In this document: positions 7,026-14,675 of the stretch, piece by piece
Numbering within the stretch: the first letter of the stretch is position 1
Layout: every line of letters begins with the position of its first letter
DNA from: Desulfobacterales bacterium
Lineage (GTDB): Bacteria; Desulfobacterota; Desulfobacteria; Desulfobacterales; 4be13
Assembly: GCA_029940115.1 (NCBI GenBank)
Contig: JAOZRQ010000030.1
Location: forward strand, 1-18,295
Reading direction: 5' to 3'
Length of the DNA: 18,295 bases
Program-made: the position numbers and the translations under genes
The notes under the pieces: generated by a model
What the model saw: only the letters and a program-made list of their open reading frames with translations
The model's database searches: none
Told to the model about the DNA's origin: nothing

Positions 7026-9332
7026 TTATGATGCGTAGTGAGCCGGCCGAACAAAGACCCCCTGACCGCATTTCTTACAGGTTGTCTTCGCCCCTTTTTT
7101 GGGGACCTTTCTTCCGTCGATCCAATAGACTTCATAACACATCTCACATTGGAACCGCACCTCGCCCATGAGTTGTTTCCACAGGTTTTTCTCGTGGGAG
7201 CCCACATCTTCGGGAGTCGGAAACACTTTGGTCTTCTTGGTCTTCAGGAAAGTCATCGTCTCTTGGTCCAGATAAACAGAATCCGTTTCTGAAATCGTAT
7301 GCAGGATAAATAGTCTGAAGTTCTCAAACGAGCTGGTGGTGGATTTCTTCAGGAACTCCGAATAGATGATCCGATTGCTCAGTATCCGGTACGGACGGGT
7401 TTTCCCCCCGACAAAGAGATCCGCATACATGACACTCGGTCCTTTTTCAATTTCAAACACGCAGATGAGAAAGATATCACGAAACAGGACCGGAAGCTCT
7501 GAGGGGCGTTTCATATCCATCCCGCCATCCGCGGACAGGACTTTGTTCGTCTGATACGGTGCGACGGTCTTCACCTCATATTTCTCAGGGGTCCTCACTT
7601 CCTGAATGATCCGAATCTTTTTCTTTAACGGAATGTCCGGTCTCGGTCTCCTAATTGATCCGGTCTTTTCAGCGTCTTTCTGTATCGCCGGTTCCTTCTG
7701 CTTCAGCGTGATCTGTTTCGCCCCGTTCTTCGCGGCCTTCACGGCCTCCTGCGCCTTTGCCTTCAAGTTTCTTTTCTGATCCGAAGTCAGGTATTTGCAC
7801 GATTCAAGAAGGGTTTTATAGGCTTTGAACGCGTGTCGCGGCTGCTGAAGGCGATGCAGGCATATGTCGCCGTAGCGCGTCAGTGCGCGGACCGCCTCAG
7901 GGCCGTCTTTTGTTTCCGTTTGGCGTTGGCAGTGGGAGAAGAGGCTTTTACATGCGGTAGCGGCTTCAGGATACATCTCCCGTGCTTCAATGGCTTCGAT
8001 GAGTGTCATCTGTACGAGCGGATCCAGGACGATATCCGGGAAGGCCGAGCGGATTTCAAGATAGTCATCCACCGCGCTCTCCGTAAGCCCTTGCTTCATG
8101 TACAAATTCACGGCCCGCTTCAGTTCCAAAACCGCTCCCTTCTTTTCCCCCTGTTTGCAATAAATTTTACTCAGTTCACTGTGGACAATCGGGTTGTCCG
8201 GGTCGTTCTCCAGCGCCTTTCTGAGGTCCTCGGCCGCACCTGCCATGTCGCCTTGTCTCAGCTTCTCCATCCCGGATGAAAAATTTTCATCCACGAGATT
8301 CGTCTTTCTCTCAATGGCCGGCGCGATGAATTTTTCCTCAAAACCGGTCACTTTGAACAGCGTCGCCACACCCGCGCCAAAGGCAAACCCGCCGATATGC
8401 GCCCAGAACGCGACACCGCTCCCCACGTCGGCAGACTTCAACGCTTCGAGCAACTGTTCAGCCAGCCAGAGCGGCAACATCACATACGCGGGGGCGTGGA
8501 ATGTGCCGCGTCTGAATTTGGTGAAGAAGAAATACGCGTAGAAGAAATATATCTTTGTTTTGTAGAGGCGGATCATGAACGCGCCCATGACCGCGGCCAC
8601 CGCCCCGGAGGCCCCGATGCAGGGTGCCGCGCTTTCCGGAACCATCAGCCCATGGCTCAAGCCAGCCAGCATTCCCGCGACCAAGTAGAAGACCGGAAAG
8701 ACGGCCCGTCCCCACAGGTCTTCGATCTGACATCCGGAGAGGTAGAGGAAGAACATGTTAAAGAGAATATGAAGGATGCCGCCATGAAGGAACATGGAGG
8801 ATATGACGGTGAGGAATCCGCCCCGTGAGGGGATATATCCGTATTTCCTGTAGAAGATATTTTCATAAGCCGCCTCGAAGTCCTCCACATGTCGGTTCAA
8901 TTCCGCCTGCTTGGCCTGCTTTCCCTCCTGAGTCAGCGATGTCCGCTCCGCTTCTGCTGAGGGAACAGAGACGCCCATCTCCTCCAGCAGGTCCCTCATC
9001 CGCTCATCTTCCTCTTGGCGTCTTTCCCATTCTTCCTCATCCAGTTCTTCTTCCTGAAACGGCGGAGGGGAGTCGGGTCCCTTCATAAAAGCGATCCTTG
9101 CCTGGCTTCCCGGAGAGAGCTTTCTGAATGTCTCTTGGGGGATATCGAGGTAGAGATGGTCGGTGTAGTATCGGGTCAATTTTGTCTCCTGCTCAATGAA
9201 GACTTCCCGCCTCATCGGTTCCACAAACGAGGTGACAACAAACAGCAGGAGATTGAGCACGATAATCCCCAGCGTGATGTACGGAAGACGCTGGACCTCA
9301 CCGCTTTCATGGCTTAAAGGGATAATGAGCAT
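7026..9332 (-). CDS. Rhomboid intramembrane protease fused to TPRs and a zinc ribbon
   Basis: A 768-residue multidomain protein. The N-terminal membrane part (about 1-330) is a rhomboid serine protease: HILFN (188-192), catalytic Ser242 in GASGA and catalytic His312 in FWAHIGGFAFG, so the Ser-His dyad is intact. A charged loop of about 125 residues, including an acidic run near 94-118, separates the first membrane helix from the rest. Residues about 350-525 look like TPR helices (AAEDLRKALENDPDNPIVHSELS). After a basic linker comes an unrecognised domain (about 610-720). The C terminus has a CxxC...CxxC zinc ribbon (Cys729, Cys732, Cys752, Cys755) like MJ0042-type domains. It probably cleaves a membrane substrate presented by the cytoplasmic repeats; the substrate is unknown. 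The ribosome-binding site is weak (AAAGATC). It may head a run with the two genes downstream. Confidence 0.88.
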   Translation of the reverse strand: MLIIPLSHESGEVQRLPYITLGIIVLNLLLFVVTSFVEPMRREVFIEQETKLTRYYTDHLYLDIPQETFRKLSPGSQARIAFMKGPDSPPPFQEEELDEEEWERRQEEDERMRDLLEEMGVSVPSAEAERTSLTQEGKQAKQAELNRHVEDFEAAYENIFYRKYGYIPSRGGFLTVISSMFLHGGILHILFNMFFLYLSGCQIEDLWGRAVFPVFYLVAGMLAGLSHGLMVPESAAPCIGASGAVAAVMGAFMIRLYKTKIYFFYAYFFFTKFRRGTFHAPAYVMLPLWLAEQLLEALKSADVGSGVAFWAHIGGFAFGAGVATLFKVTGFEEKFIAPAIERKTNLVDENFSSGMEKLRQGDMAGAAEDLRKALENDPDNPIVHSELSKIYCKQGEKKGAVLELKRAVNLYMKQGLTESAVDDYLEIRSAFPDIVLDPLVQMTLIEAIEAREMYPEAATACKSLFSHCQRQTETKDGPEAVRALTRYGDICLHRLQQPRHAFKAYKTLLESCKYLTSDQKRNLKAKAQEAVKAAKNGAKQITLKQKEPAIQKDAEKTGSIRRPRPDIPLKKKIRIIQEVRTPEKYEVKTVAPYQTNKVLSADGGMDMKRPSELPVLFRDIFLICVFEIEKGPSVMYADLFVGGKTRPYRILSNRIIYSEFLKKSTTSSFENFRLFILHTISETDSVYLDQETMTFLKTKKTKVFPTPEDVGSHEKNLWKQLMGEVRFQCEMCYEVYWIDGRKVPKKGAKTTCKKCGQGVFVRPAHYAS

Positions 9333-9419
9333 AATGATCTTTTTTTCTGATTAAGGACTTGGCCATATGTTTTCAGGTGTTTGCATTATGAGGGACAACC
9401 TTCCCATTGTGAGCCGCAG

Positions 9420-9462
9420 ATGGACGCAGATGAACGCAGACGGCGGACTCATCCGCGTCCAT
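9420..9462. repeat. Inverted repeat around the prfH stop
   Basis: ATGGACGCAGATGA (9420-9433) and TCATCCGCGTCCAT (9449-9462) are reverse complements at 13 of 14 positions. The intervening ACGCAGACGG belongs to the CGCAGATG-type intergenic repeat common in environmental genomes. The prfH stop (9449-9451) falls inside the right arm. On the minus strand it could act as a 3' hairpin, but no T-run follows. Confidence 0.6.
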
Positions 9463-10174
9463 CCACGGTTTGTGAGTTGTCCTCCCAAGAAAAATCCCGG
9501 GAAACTTTTGGCCGGGTACTTATAACGCTTTTTGGGGAGGCCCCACAATGCGACTTCAGTTTGAACGCCTCCCCTTCATACACTCGCACGGGATTCCCTC
9601 GTTCGAGTCTGTTATGCTGGCTCCATCGCTCATGCTGTTTCATGAGTTTGCTCCGATCCTCTTCCTGCCGAAATCGTTCGGCGAGACGGGCCAAGGCCAG
9701 CTTTCGGTTCAAATGTTGGGATCGCTCCTCCTGGGCGGTGGCGCTGAATCCGGTGGGCAGATGGGTCACACGGACCCCGGATTCCGTCTTGTTCAGATGC
9801 TGTCCTCCGGGCCCCGATGATCTCATGGTTTCGACCCTGATATCAGTCTCTGACCACAAATGGGGCTCCGGCGGATTCAGGCTGTCAACGCCGACAAACC
9901 AGTTCTTCCGCTTGTGATGGGGCCGGAAGGGGCTTCTTCCGATCCATTGAATGGTTCCCCGCCATTGTCGGATAAAATCGGCCCCCTTTTCCCCTTCCAA
10001 CGCCAGCAATGCGGATTTATGGGTGTTCGGTTTTTCACCCGGAATCGCTTCGATGGTCCGAGCGTTCAGATGTTGCGACTCGGCCTCCTCAAGAACGGCT
10101 CGGACAACCCGCGTCACCACCCAACAACACTCCGCCGGCCCCCGCCCCGAAGTGACTTGCAACCAACGAATCAT
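9449..10174 (-). CDS. prfH: Peptide chain release factor homolog PrfH
   Basis: The 241-residue protein matches PrfH (RF-H), a release-factor-like protein that frees peptides from ribosomes whose 16S decoding centre has been cleaved; its usual partner RtcB then religates the rRNA. Diagnostic stretches are TSGRGPAECC (8-17), WIGRSPFRPHHKRKNWFVGV (77-96), and the peptidyl-hydrolase GGQ (123-125) in SGPGGQHLNKTESGVR. The usual C-terminal GNPVRVYEGEAFK ends near residue 206. About 30 further residues are translated intergenic repeat, so the native stop seems to have been lost. The ATG at 10174 is preceded by GGAGG 4 bases away. No rtcB gene or fragment adjoins it, which is unusual. Confidence 0.92.
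   Translation of the reverse strand: MIRWLQVTSGRGPAECCWVVTRVVRAVLEEAESQHLNARTIEAIPGEKPNTHKSALLALEGEKGADFIRQWRGTIQWIGRSPFRPHHKRKNWFVGVDSLNPPEPHLWSETDIRVETMRSSGPGGQHLNKTESGVRVTHLPTGFSATAQEERSQHLNRKLALARLAERFRQEEDRSKLMKQHERWSQHNRLERGNPVRVYEGEAFKLKSHCGASPKSVISTRPKVSRDFSWEDNSQTVDGRG
9501..9521 (-). repeat. Dispersed intergenic repeat, copy 1
   Basis: On the minus strand this reads AAGTACCCGGCCAAAAGTTTC. A near-identical copy (AAGTACCCGGCCAGAAGTTTT) is on the plus strand at 14676-14696. Copy 1 is now read as part of the extended C-terminal tail of PrfH. Confidence 0.6.
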
Positions 10175-10189
10175 AACGCCTCCATGGAA

Positions 10190-10262
10190 CTCCAAGTTTC
10201 ACGCTTCACCCTTCACTCCTCACGCTCCACGTTTCACGCCTCACGCTTCAGATTTCAAACTT
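10190..10262. repeat. TGA-rich short repeats between sfsA remnant and prfH
   Basis: The plus strand reads as variations of TTTCACGCCTCACGC; on the coding (minus) strand these are GCGTGA/GAGTGA units. The stop codon of the sfsA remnant (10248-10250) is formed within the array. No gene is visible in it. Confidence 0.6.
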
Positions 10263-10667
10263 CAACCGCCTGTTCAAACGGATGTCTTCAACATCAATCC
10301 GCACGTCGCAAACAATGATCTCAACCCCGTGATCCACTGCCCGCCTGAGTTCCCTGCCATAAACCGGATCAATATGATCTGCGGGTCTGAATATCTGGGT
10401 GTCCATCCGCTGGATCAGGTAGAACATGGCGCAACGATGTCCCTTGTCTGCGAGTCTGGACAATTCCCTCAAGTGCTTCTGACCTCTGGAGGTGACCGCG
10501 TCCGGAAAACAGGCGATTCCGTATTCCACCAGCGTACAGTTCTTGATCTCCACAAAACAGCGATCCTCTCCCTTTTCCAGAACCAGATCAAGCCGGGATC
10601 CTTTCTCGACGTTCACCTCCCGGCGGATGGTCTCATACCCCTTCAGTTCATCCACCATCCCGGCAGG
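10248..10667 (-). pseudogene. sfsA: sfsA, N-terminal half missing
   Basis: The frame from about 10667 (ATG at 10658) encodes about 136 residues that match the C-terminal part of SfsA, a DNA-binding protein with a PD-(D/E)XK-like fold linked to sugar-fermentation genes. Key stretches are RLDLVLEKGEDRCFVEIKN, with the D...ExK triad, then GIACFPDAVTSRGQKHLREL and HIDPVYGRELRRA. Full-length SfsA is about 235 residues; the first roughly 100, the OB-fold part, are absent. Directly upstream lies the truncated DUF3368 toxin in another frame, so a deletion or recombination has joined two genes. The product might still fold as a nuclease-like fragment, but it is best called broken. Confidence 0.85.
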
Positions 10668-10813
10668 TCGAATCCGAGGTTGCGGCCCGTGTCAAGCTCC
10701 CGCACAACAGCAGGAGGAACGACGATGGTGCCAGCCAAGACATGTAGCACATTCAGCATCCCGATCTGATGGAGATACTGAATGGGAGAGGTGTCACAGA
10801 TCACTCGGGACAA
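10643..10813 (-). pseudogene. DUF3368 PIN-type toxin, truncated
   Basis: From the TTG at 10813, with AGGAGG 6 bases upstream, the frame reads SRVICDTSPIQYLHQIG and AGTIVVPPAVVRELDTGRN, the N-terminal third of DUF3368 PIN-domain toxins (VapC-like, usually about 150-165 residues). Asp in CDTSP is the first PIN acidic residue. It stops after 56 residues at 10643, where the sequence has changed to sfsA; the later acidic residues are missing, so nuclease activity is lost. A GTG at 10804 is an alternative start. It overlaps the antitoxin gene by 20 bases, the usual coupling in such pairs. Confidence 0.8.
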
Positions 10814-11057
10814 GGGTTGCCTCCTCTCTGAGCTGATCTTCCGTCAGGCGAAACGTGTCCACTCCGTAATCCGCCAGCCTGCTGAGAAAAAGGACACGGG
10901 GCACCCCTGCCAGCCCGGCGGCCGCTCCGGAAGACAGTCGTCCCAATTCATACAGTTTCATGGCGGCAAGCATACGCAGTTCTCCGCCGATCAGTTCATG
11001 GGAAACTTTCAACGCCAAAAGGGTCTCATCCGGAATTTTGAATTGTATGAGGCTCAT
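10794..11057 (-). CDS. UPF0175 family antitoxin
   Basis: The 87-residue product matches UPF0175 proteins, small antitoxins paired with DUF3368 toxins. An N-terminal strand (MSLIQFKIPDETLLAL) precedes the family's helical part with MLAAMKLYELGRLSSGAAAGLAGV, a helix-turn-helix-like DNA-binding segment. The start ATG at 11057 has AGGAGAC about 8 bases upstream. Since its toxin partner is truncated, it may be a solitary remnant that could still repress its own promoter or neutralise related toxins elsewhere. The promoter is not identified. Confidence 0.85.
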   Translation of the reverse strand: MSLIQFKIPDETLLALKVSHELIGGELRMLAAMKLYELGRLSSGAAAGLAGVPRVLFLSRLADYGVDTFRLTEDQLREEATLVPSDL

Positions 11058-11124
11058 AATTTTTTGTCTCCTACGAAATCAATCCCCCGGCTGACAATAT
11101 GCTCCGAACAGCTTACAGCTAATC

Positions 11125-12171
11125 TCATTTGACGGAAAATTTCTTGTTAAGCACCCCTGCGATGTCACTGTCAGGGATGACGAGATCCACCTTGCCTGTT
11201 TCAATGGCGGCTGTGGGGGTGTCTTTGTAAAGACAGGTTTTCGGATCTTGAACAATCACCGTGCCCCCTGCCTTCTGGATCTCCGCAAGCCCTTCAATTC
11301 CGTCATCACCGGAACCTGAAAGGAGTATGCCGACCGCCTGCGCCTTTATCACCTCGGCCAGAGAGGACATGAGCATGCTGATGCCGCCCTTGCCGGCCGT
11401 GAAGGGGGCCGCGTTGATGGCGAGGGAGTATTCGCCATAAAACGAATGCAGGGTGACATGCTGCTTTCCAGAGACGAGGTAACAGAACCCCGCGTCAATC
11501 GCTTCCCCATCCACCGCCCGCTTCACGTTGAGCGGGCTGTTGTCGTTCAGGTAATGGGCAAAGGCATCCACATGCCGGGACGCGTCATGGATCACCACCA
11601 AAAAGGCTGCCGGGAGATCAGGTTGCAACTGGGGAATGATTTTCAGAAGCGAGCCGTAACCGCCTTGGGATGCGCCCATCGTGCAGATATGCTCGCAACT
11701 GATCTCTCCTCGGTTGCCATCTTGTGCCTGTTTGGGTTTTGTTCTGAGATATCGAAACCCGCCAATCCCAACGCTCGCAGCAAGCGTCACCTTTTTGATG
11801 ATGGTGTTGTATTGTTCTTCCATAGTTTCCGGATGCTGGTTGGAAGGCTTGTGGATGAAATCCACCGCCCCATATTTCAGCGCGTCAAAGGTCACAGTGG
11901 CCCCTTCCTCGGTAAGAGTGCTCAGCATCACAGTGGGTCTGGGATGCTTGATCATGATGTGCTTCAGCGCGGTCAGTCCGTCCATCACCGGCATGTTGAT
12001 ATCCATCGTGACCACATCCGGGTTGAGTTCCGGAATCATGTCCAAGCCCTCTTTGCCGTTCGTAGCCTCTCCGACAATCTGAAAGTGATCCGTTGATTCA
12101 AAAATCTTCCTGATCACGCGGCGAATCAGTTTGGAATCATCAATGATCAGGAGCTTGATTGGGTCTTTCAC
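11125..12171 (-). CDS. cheB: CheB-like response regulator methylesterase, triad intact
   Basis: A 348-residue protein with an N-terminal receiver domain (1-125: Asp11-Asp12, phospho-acceptor Asp57, Ser84, Lys108) and a C-terminal CheB methylesterase domain (about 160-345). The catalytic triad can be placed: Ser168 in GASQGG, His195 in VVIHDAS (where CheB has QHMPP), and Asp290 in SGSGDDG. CheB removes methyl groups from, or deamidates, chemoreceptor glutamates/glutamines, with phosphorylation relieving inhibition. The GTG start at 12171 is chosen because GGAGG precedes it; upstream codons are translated repeat. It is the last gene of the minus-strand CheB/MinD cluster. It resembles its two paralogues most in the receiver (ALKHIMIK motif). 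No cheR or receptor gene is nearby. Confidence 0.88.
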   Translation of the reverse strand: MKDPIKLLIIDDSKLIRRVIRKIFESTDHFQIVGEATNGKEGLDMIPELNPDVVTMDINMPVMDGLTALKHIMIKHPRPTVMLSTLTEEGATVTFDALKYGAVDFIHKPSNQHPETMEEQYNTIIKKVTLAASVGIGGFRYLRTKPKQAQDGNRGEISCEHICTMGASQGGYGSLLKIIPQLQPDLPAAFLVVIHDASRHVDAFAHYLNDNSPLNVKRAVDGEAIDAGFCYLVSGKQHVTLHSFYGEYSLAINAAPFTAGKGGISMLMSSLAEVIKAQAVGILLSGSGDDGIEGLAEIQKAGGTVIVQDPKTCLYKDTPTAAIETGKVDLVIPDSDIAGVLNKKFSVK

Positions 12172-12180
12172 AAACACCTC

Positions 12181-12265
12181 CGCTTGAAATTTGAAACTCG
12201 AAATTTGAAACTTGAAATTTGAAACTGGAAACTTGAATTTCAAGCATCAAGCATCAAGCATCAAG
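12181..12265. repeat. Short AT-rich and 7-bp tandem repeats
   Basis: The segment 12184-12240 is made of variants of GAAATTTGAAACT. It is followed by three copies of CAAGCAT (12241-12261). The MinD-like stop (12254-12256) falls inside the 7-bp array, so the last residues (KLDA) are encoded by repeat sequence. Confidence 0.75.
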
Positions 12266-13234
12266 TTTCAAATTTTCATATTGCTTTTGCGTATCCGCCA
12301 TCAGTCGAACCCTGCTGTTTTCAATGGGCCGGTCCCATATCTCGGTGACGCGTTTGGCGATGCGGACGATGTTCTGGGTCGCGATGCTTTGGGGATATGA
12401 TGACAGCAACACCTCTCTTTTTTTGGCGGACTGGCGAACCGCGTCATCATGGAATATGAAACCGAAATGATCCGCTTCAACAGAAAGGCCCTGTCTGAGG
12501 GTATGATCAAGCTTCTCCACCATATTCAGCTCATCAGGATGGTCTCCCATATTGAAAATAATACGGGGCCGGTAACGACCGCATGTCTTTTGTATCTGTC
12601 TCGCCAGTTTCGGATCAATCTCCGCGATGCGATGAACCAGATGGCTGACAGTCAGGGCCTCGGAGTTTATGGGTTTCTGGAAGGCGGCGATCAGCAGGTT
12701 GAGGATGTCTGGGTTGTGGCGGGCCACATTTGAGATCACCCGGAAGATGAAGTTCTTCAGAAACATGATGAAGTTCATCACAGAGGGGGTTTCAAAGGTG
12801 GTGATGATCATCCCCTTGTAGGCCAGTCCGAAAAAATTGAGCGTGTTGAACAGGGTTCCCGCGCCAAGATCGAGAATCACATATCTTGCGGAGACGCTTT
12901 TGATCTCCTTGAGCAGAAGCAAGCGTTGATCATAAGAGATGTTTGCCATGAAGGGCGTTTTCCCGTCTCCGGGGAGAAACTTCAGATTGGGAAAACGGGT
13001 CTGCACAGGGAGATCTCCGAATGCGATGTCCCCTGCCTTGAGATAGTCGCCGATTCCCGGATATTTGTTCGGCATCCTTAGACAGGTGTAAAGATTCGAG
13101 CCGCCCAAATCCAAGTCAGCCACCACCGTGGCATGCCCCAGCTCCGCCAGCGCGATCGCCAGATTTGCCGCAAATATGGTTTTCCCCACGCCACCCTTGC
13201 CGCTCGCTATGGGAATGATGGTTCGCTTATTCAT
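12254..13234 (-). CDS. MinD/FleN-like P-loop ATPase
   Basis: A 326-residue SIMIBI-class ATPase of the ParA/MinD superfamily. It has the deviant Walker A SGKGGVGKT (11-19) with both lysines (13, 18), switch I ADLDLGGSN with Asp40 and Asp42, and Walker B YVILDLGAG with Asp122. Such proteins dimerise on ATP and position cellular structures, such as flagella (FlhG/FleN), chemosensory arrays (ParC) or the division site. The C terminus (about 300-326) is not clearly a MinD membrane-targeting helix. The ATG at 13234 starts the conserved region; upstream codons are low-complexity. It lies between two CheB-like genes on the same strand, so placement or timing of a chemosensory or motility complex is the likely role. 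Confidence 0.82.
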   Translation of the reverse strand: MNKRTIIPIASGKGGVGKTIFAANLAIALAELGHATVVADLDLGGSNLYTCLRMPNKYPGIGDYLKAGDIAFGDLPVQTRFPNLKFLPGDGKTPFMANISYDQRLLLLKEIKSVSARYVILDLGAGTLFNTLNFFGLAYKGMIITTFETPSVMNFIMFLKNFIFRVISNVARHNPDILNLLIAAFQKPINSEALTVSHLVHRIAEIDPKLARQIQKTCGRYRPRIIFNMGDHPDELNMVEKLDHTLRQGLSVEADHFGFIFHDDAVRQSAKKREVLLSSYPQSIATQNIVRIAKRVTEIWDRPIENSRVRLMADTQKQYENLKLDA

Positions 13235-13293
13235 AGAGTTGGTTGTTGTCCGTTGGTTATTGTTGATTATGGTCCGTTGTGAATCACATCTTC

Positions 13294-13397
13294 TCACGCA
13301 TCATGCATCACGAGTCACGCATCACGAGTCACGCATCACGAGTCACGCATCACACGGGTCACGCATCACGGGTCACGCATCACGCCCCACGCATCAC
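13294..13397. repeat. 14-bp tandem array at a gene end
   Basis: Repeats of CACGAGTCACGCAT and variants (CACGGGTCACGCAT) fill 13294-13397. On the coding strand the units carry TGA (GCGTGA, CGTGATG). The array runs into the end of the second CheB-like gene, whose stop (13380-13382) and last codons are repeat sequence. Confidence 0.8.
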
Positions 13398-14429
13398 CGA
13401 TTCTATCGCGTCCGGCAATTTGCTGTCGTCCATGATCATGTCCACGACGCCTTGGCGGATGGCGTTGTCGGTCAGGTTGGGAAAGACGCAACACCGGGTG
13501 TCTTTGGCCATGGTGATGCCTGAGTTCTCCTTGATTCTGCCAAGCCCTTCCGCACCGTCGTCGCCGATGCCGCTCAGGAGCACCCCGATGGTGTTCTGCT
13601 GGAAGGTGTCGGCTGCTGATGAGAAGATCAGGTTCAGCGGCGATTGTATGCTCCCACCGGCTTTCAGGCAAATCTCTCCTTTTTCATTCATATCAAGGCG
13701 GAGAGGTTGTTCATTGGAACCGATGTAACAGGTCCCCTGTTCCAAGAGGATGCCGCTTTGGGCCGCGTCCACTCTCCACGGCACATATTCATTGAACTGC
13801 TTCACAAAGGAGGAGATGATGGTCGGGGATATCTCTTGAAGCACCACCACCGTTGCCGGAATCGTGGGCGACAGCTTTGAAAGCAGGCGGATCACGGTGT
13901 TGGGTCCGGCAAGGGTCGTGCCGATGACAATGACATATTCCAATGGATAGAATTTGTAAAGGCTTTTTAGACGTTCCCTCACATTCCATTTCCTGAGAAG
14001 GCGGACCCGCCGCACATTTCCAAGTTTCATGGTGCAGGCCATCTTGATGCGGTCAATCATATGATGTCCGGTCGCCTTGGTTTCCGAAAAAACCGTGTCA
14101 GACGGCTTGGGAACGAAGTCAACCACGCCGAGCCGCAGGGCTTCGAAGATCACCGCACCGTCCGAGACCAGGGAACTCAGCACCACGATGGGAGCAGGTG
14201 ACTTGATCATGATATGCTTGATCGCGGTCAGCCCGTTCATCACTGGCATGGCAATATCGAGCGTCACCACATCCGGCCCCATCGCCTGGATCATCTCCAG
14301 CCCCTCCTGACCGTTCTCCGCCGTACCCACCACTTGCACATCGGGATCCGACTCCAGAACTTGGGGGATCACCTTTCTCATAAACGCGGTGTCGTCAACC
14401 ACGAGAACTTTTATTTTGTCGGTTGTCAT
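13380..14429 (-). CDS. CheB-like regulator lacking catalytic Ser and His
   Basis: The 349-residue protein has the receiver-plus-CheB layout of the gene at 11125. The receiver is complete (Asp12-Asp13, phospho-acceptor Asp58, Ser85, Lys108). In the CheB-like domain the nucleophile motif GAS(T/Q)GG has become GTTLAG, with Thr172 in place of Ser, and the histidine position (QHMPP) reads QEISP with Glu199. Only Asp291 (GIGDDG) remains. It is therefore probably not a methylesterase and may act as a phosphorylation-dependent binding protein or as a decoy. The ATG at 14429 is chosen because the receiver begins there and AGAGGA precedes it; the frame stays open upstream only because the inserted repeats are 48 bp long. 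It follows the third CheB-like gene in the same direction. Confidence 0.85.
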   Translation of the reverse strand: MTTDKIKVLVVDDTAFMRKVIPQVLESDPDVQVVGTAENGQEGLEMIQAMGPDVVTLDIAMPVMNGLTAIKHIMIKSPAPIVVLSSLVSDGAVIFEALRLGVVDFVPKPSDTVFSETKATGHHMIDRIKMACTMKLGNVRRVRLLRKWNVRERLKSLYKFYPLEYVIVIGTTLAGPNTVIRLLSKLSPTIPATVVVLQEISPTIISSFVKQFNEYVPWRVDAAQSGILLEQGTCYIGSNEQPLRLDMNEKGEICLKAGGSIQSPLNLIFSSAADTFQQNTIGVLLSGIGDDGAEGLGRIKENSGITMAKDTRCCVFPNLTDNAIRQGVVDMIMDDSKLPDAIESVMRGA

Positions 14430-14443
14430 TTGTTGTCTGTCCT

Positions 14444-14664
14444 CTGTGTACAGGACAAAAAAAAGTGAATGGGGAAAGAAACCCGGCTTTTTCTGGCGGT
14501 TTGGAAATCTGCCCGTTTGGGAAAAGAAACCCGGCTTTTTCTGACGGTTTGGAAATCTGCCCGTTTGGGAAAAGAAACCCGGCTTTTTCTGGCGGTTTGG
14601 AAATCTGCCCGTTTGGGAAAAAAGCCGGGTTTCTTGCCACCACAATTTTTTGTCCTGTACACAG
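14444..14664. mobile_element. MITE-like element with 19-bp TIRs and 9-bp target duplication
   Basis: Perfect 19-bp terminal inverted repeats, CTGTGTACAGGACAAAAAA at 14444-14462 and its complement at 14646-14664, bound a 221-bp segment. The 9 bases GTCTGTCCT occur directly outside both ends (14435-14443 and 14665-14673), a target-site duplication. Inside are three 48-bp direct units (14478, 14526, 14574) starting GAAACCCGGC, then an inverted AAGCCGGGTTTC. It encodes no protein and must be mobilised in trans. It sits just upstream of the CheB-like start, and the duplicated target carries the AGGA of its ribosome-binding site. Confidence 0.85.
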
Positions 14665-14675
14665 GTCTGTCCTTT

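Noticed and set aside
13294..13397. CRISPR-like array
   Set aside because: Units are 14 bp, contiguous and lack unique spacers; no cas genes are nearby.
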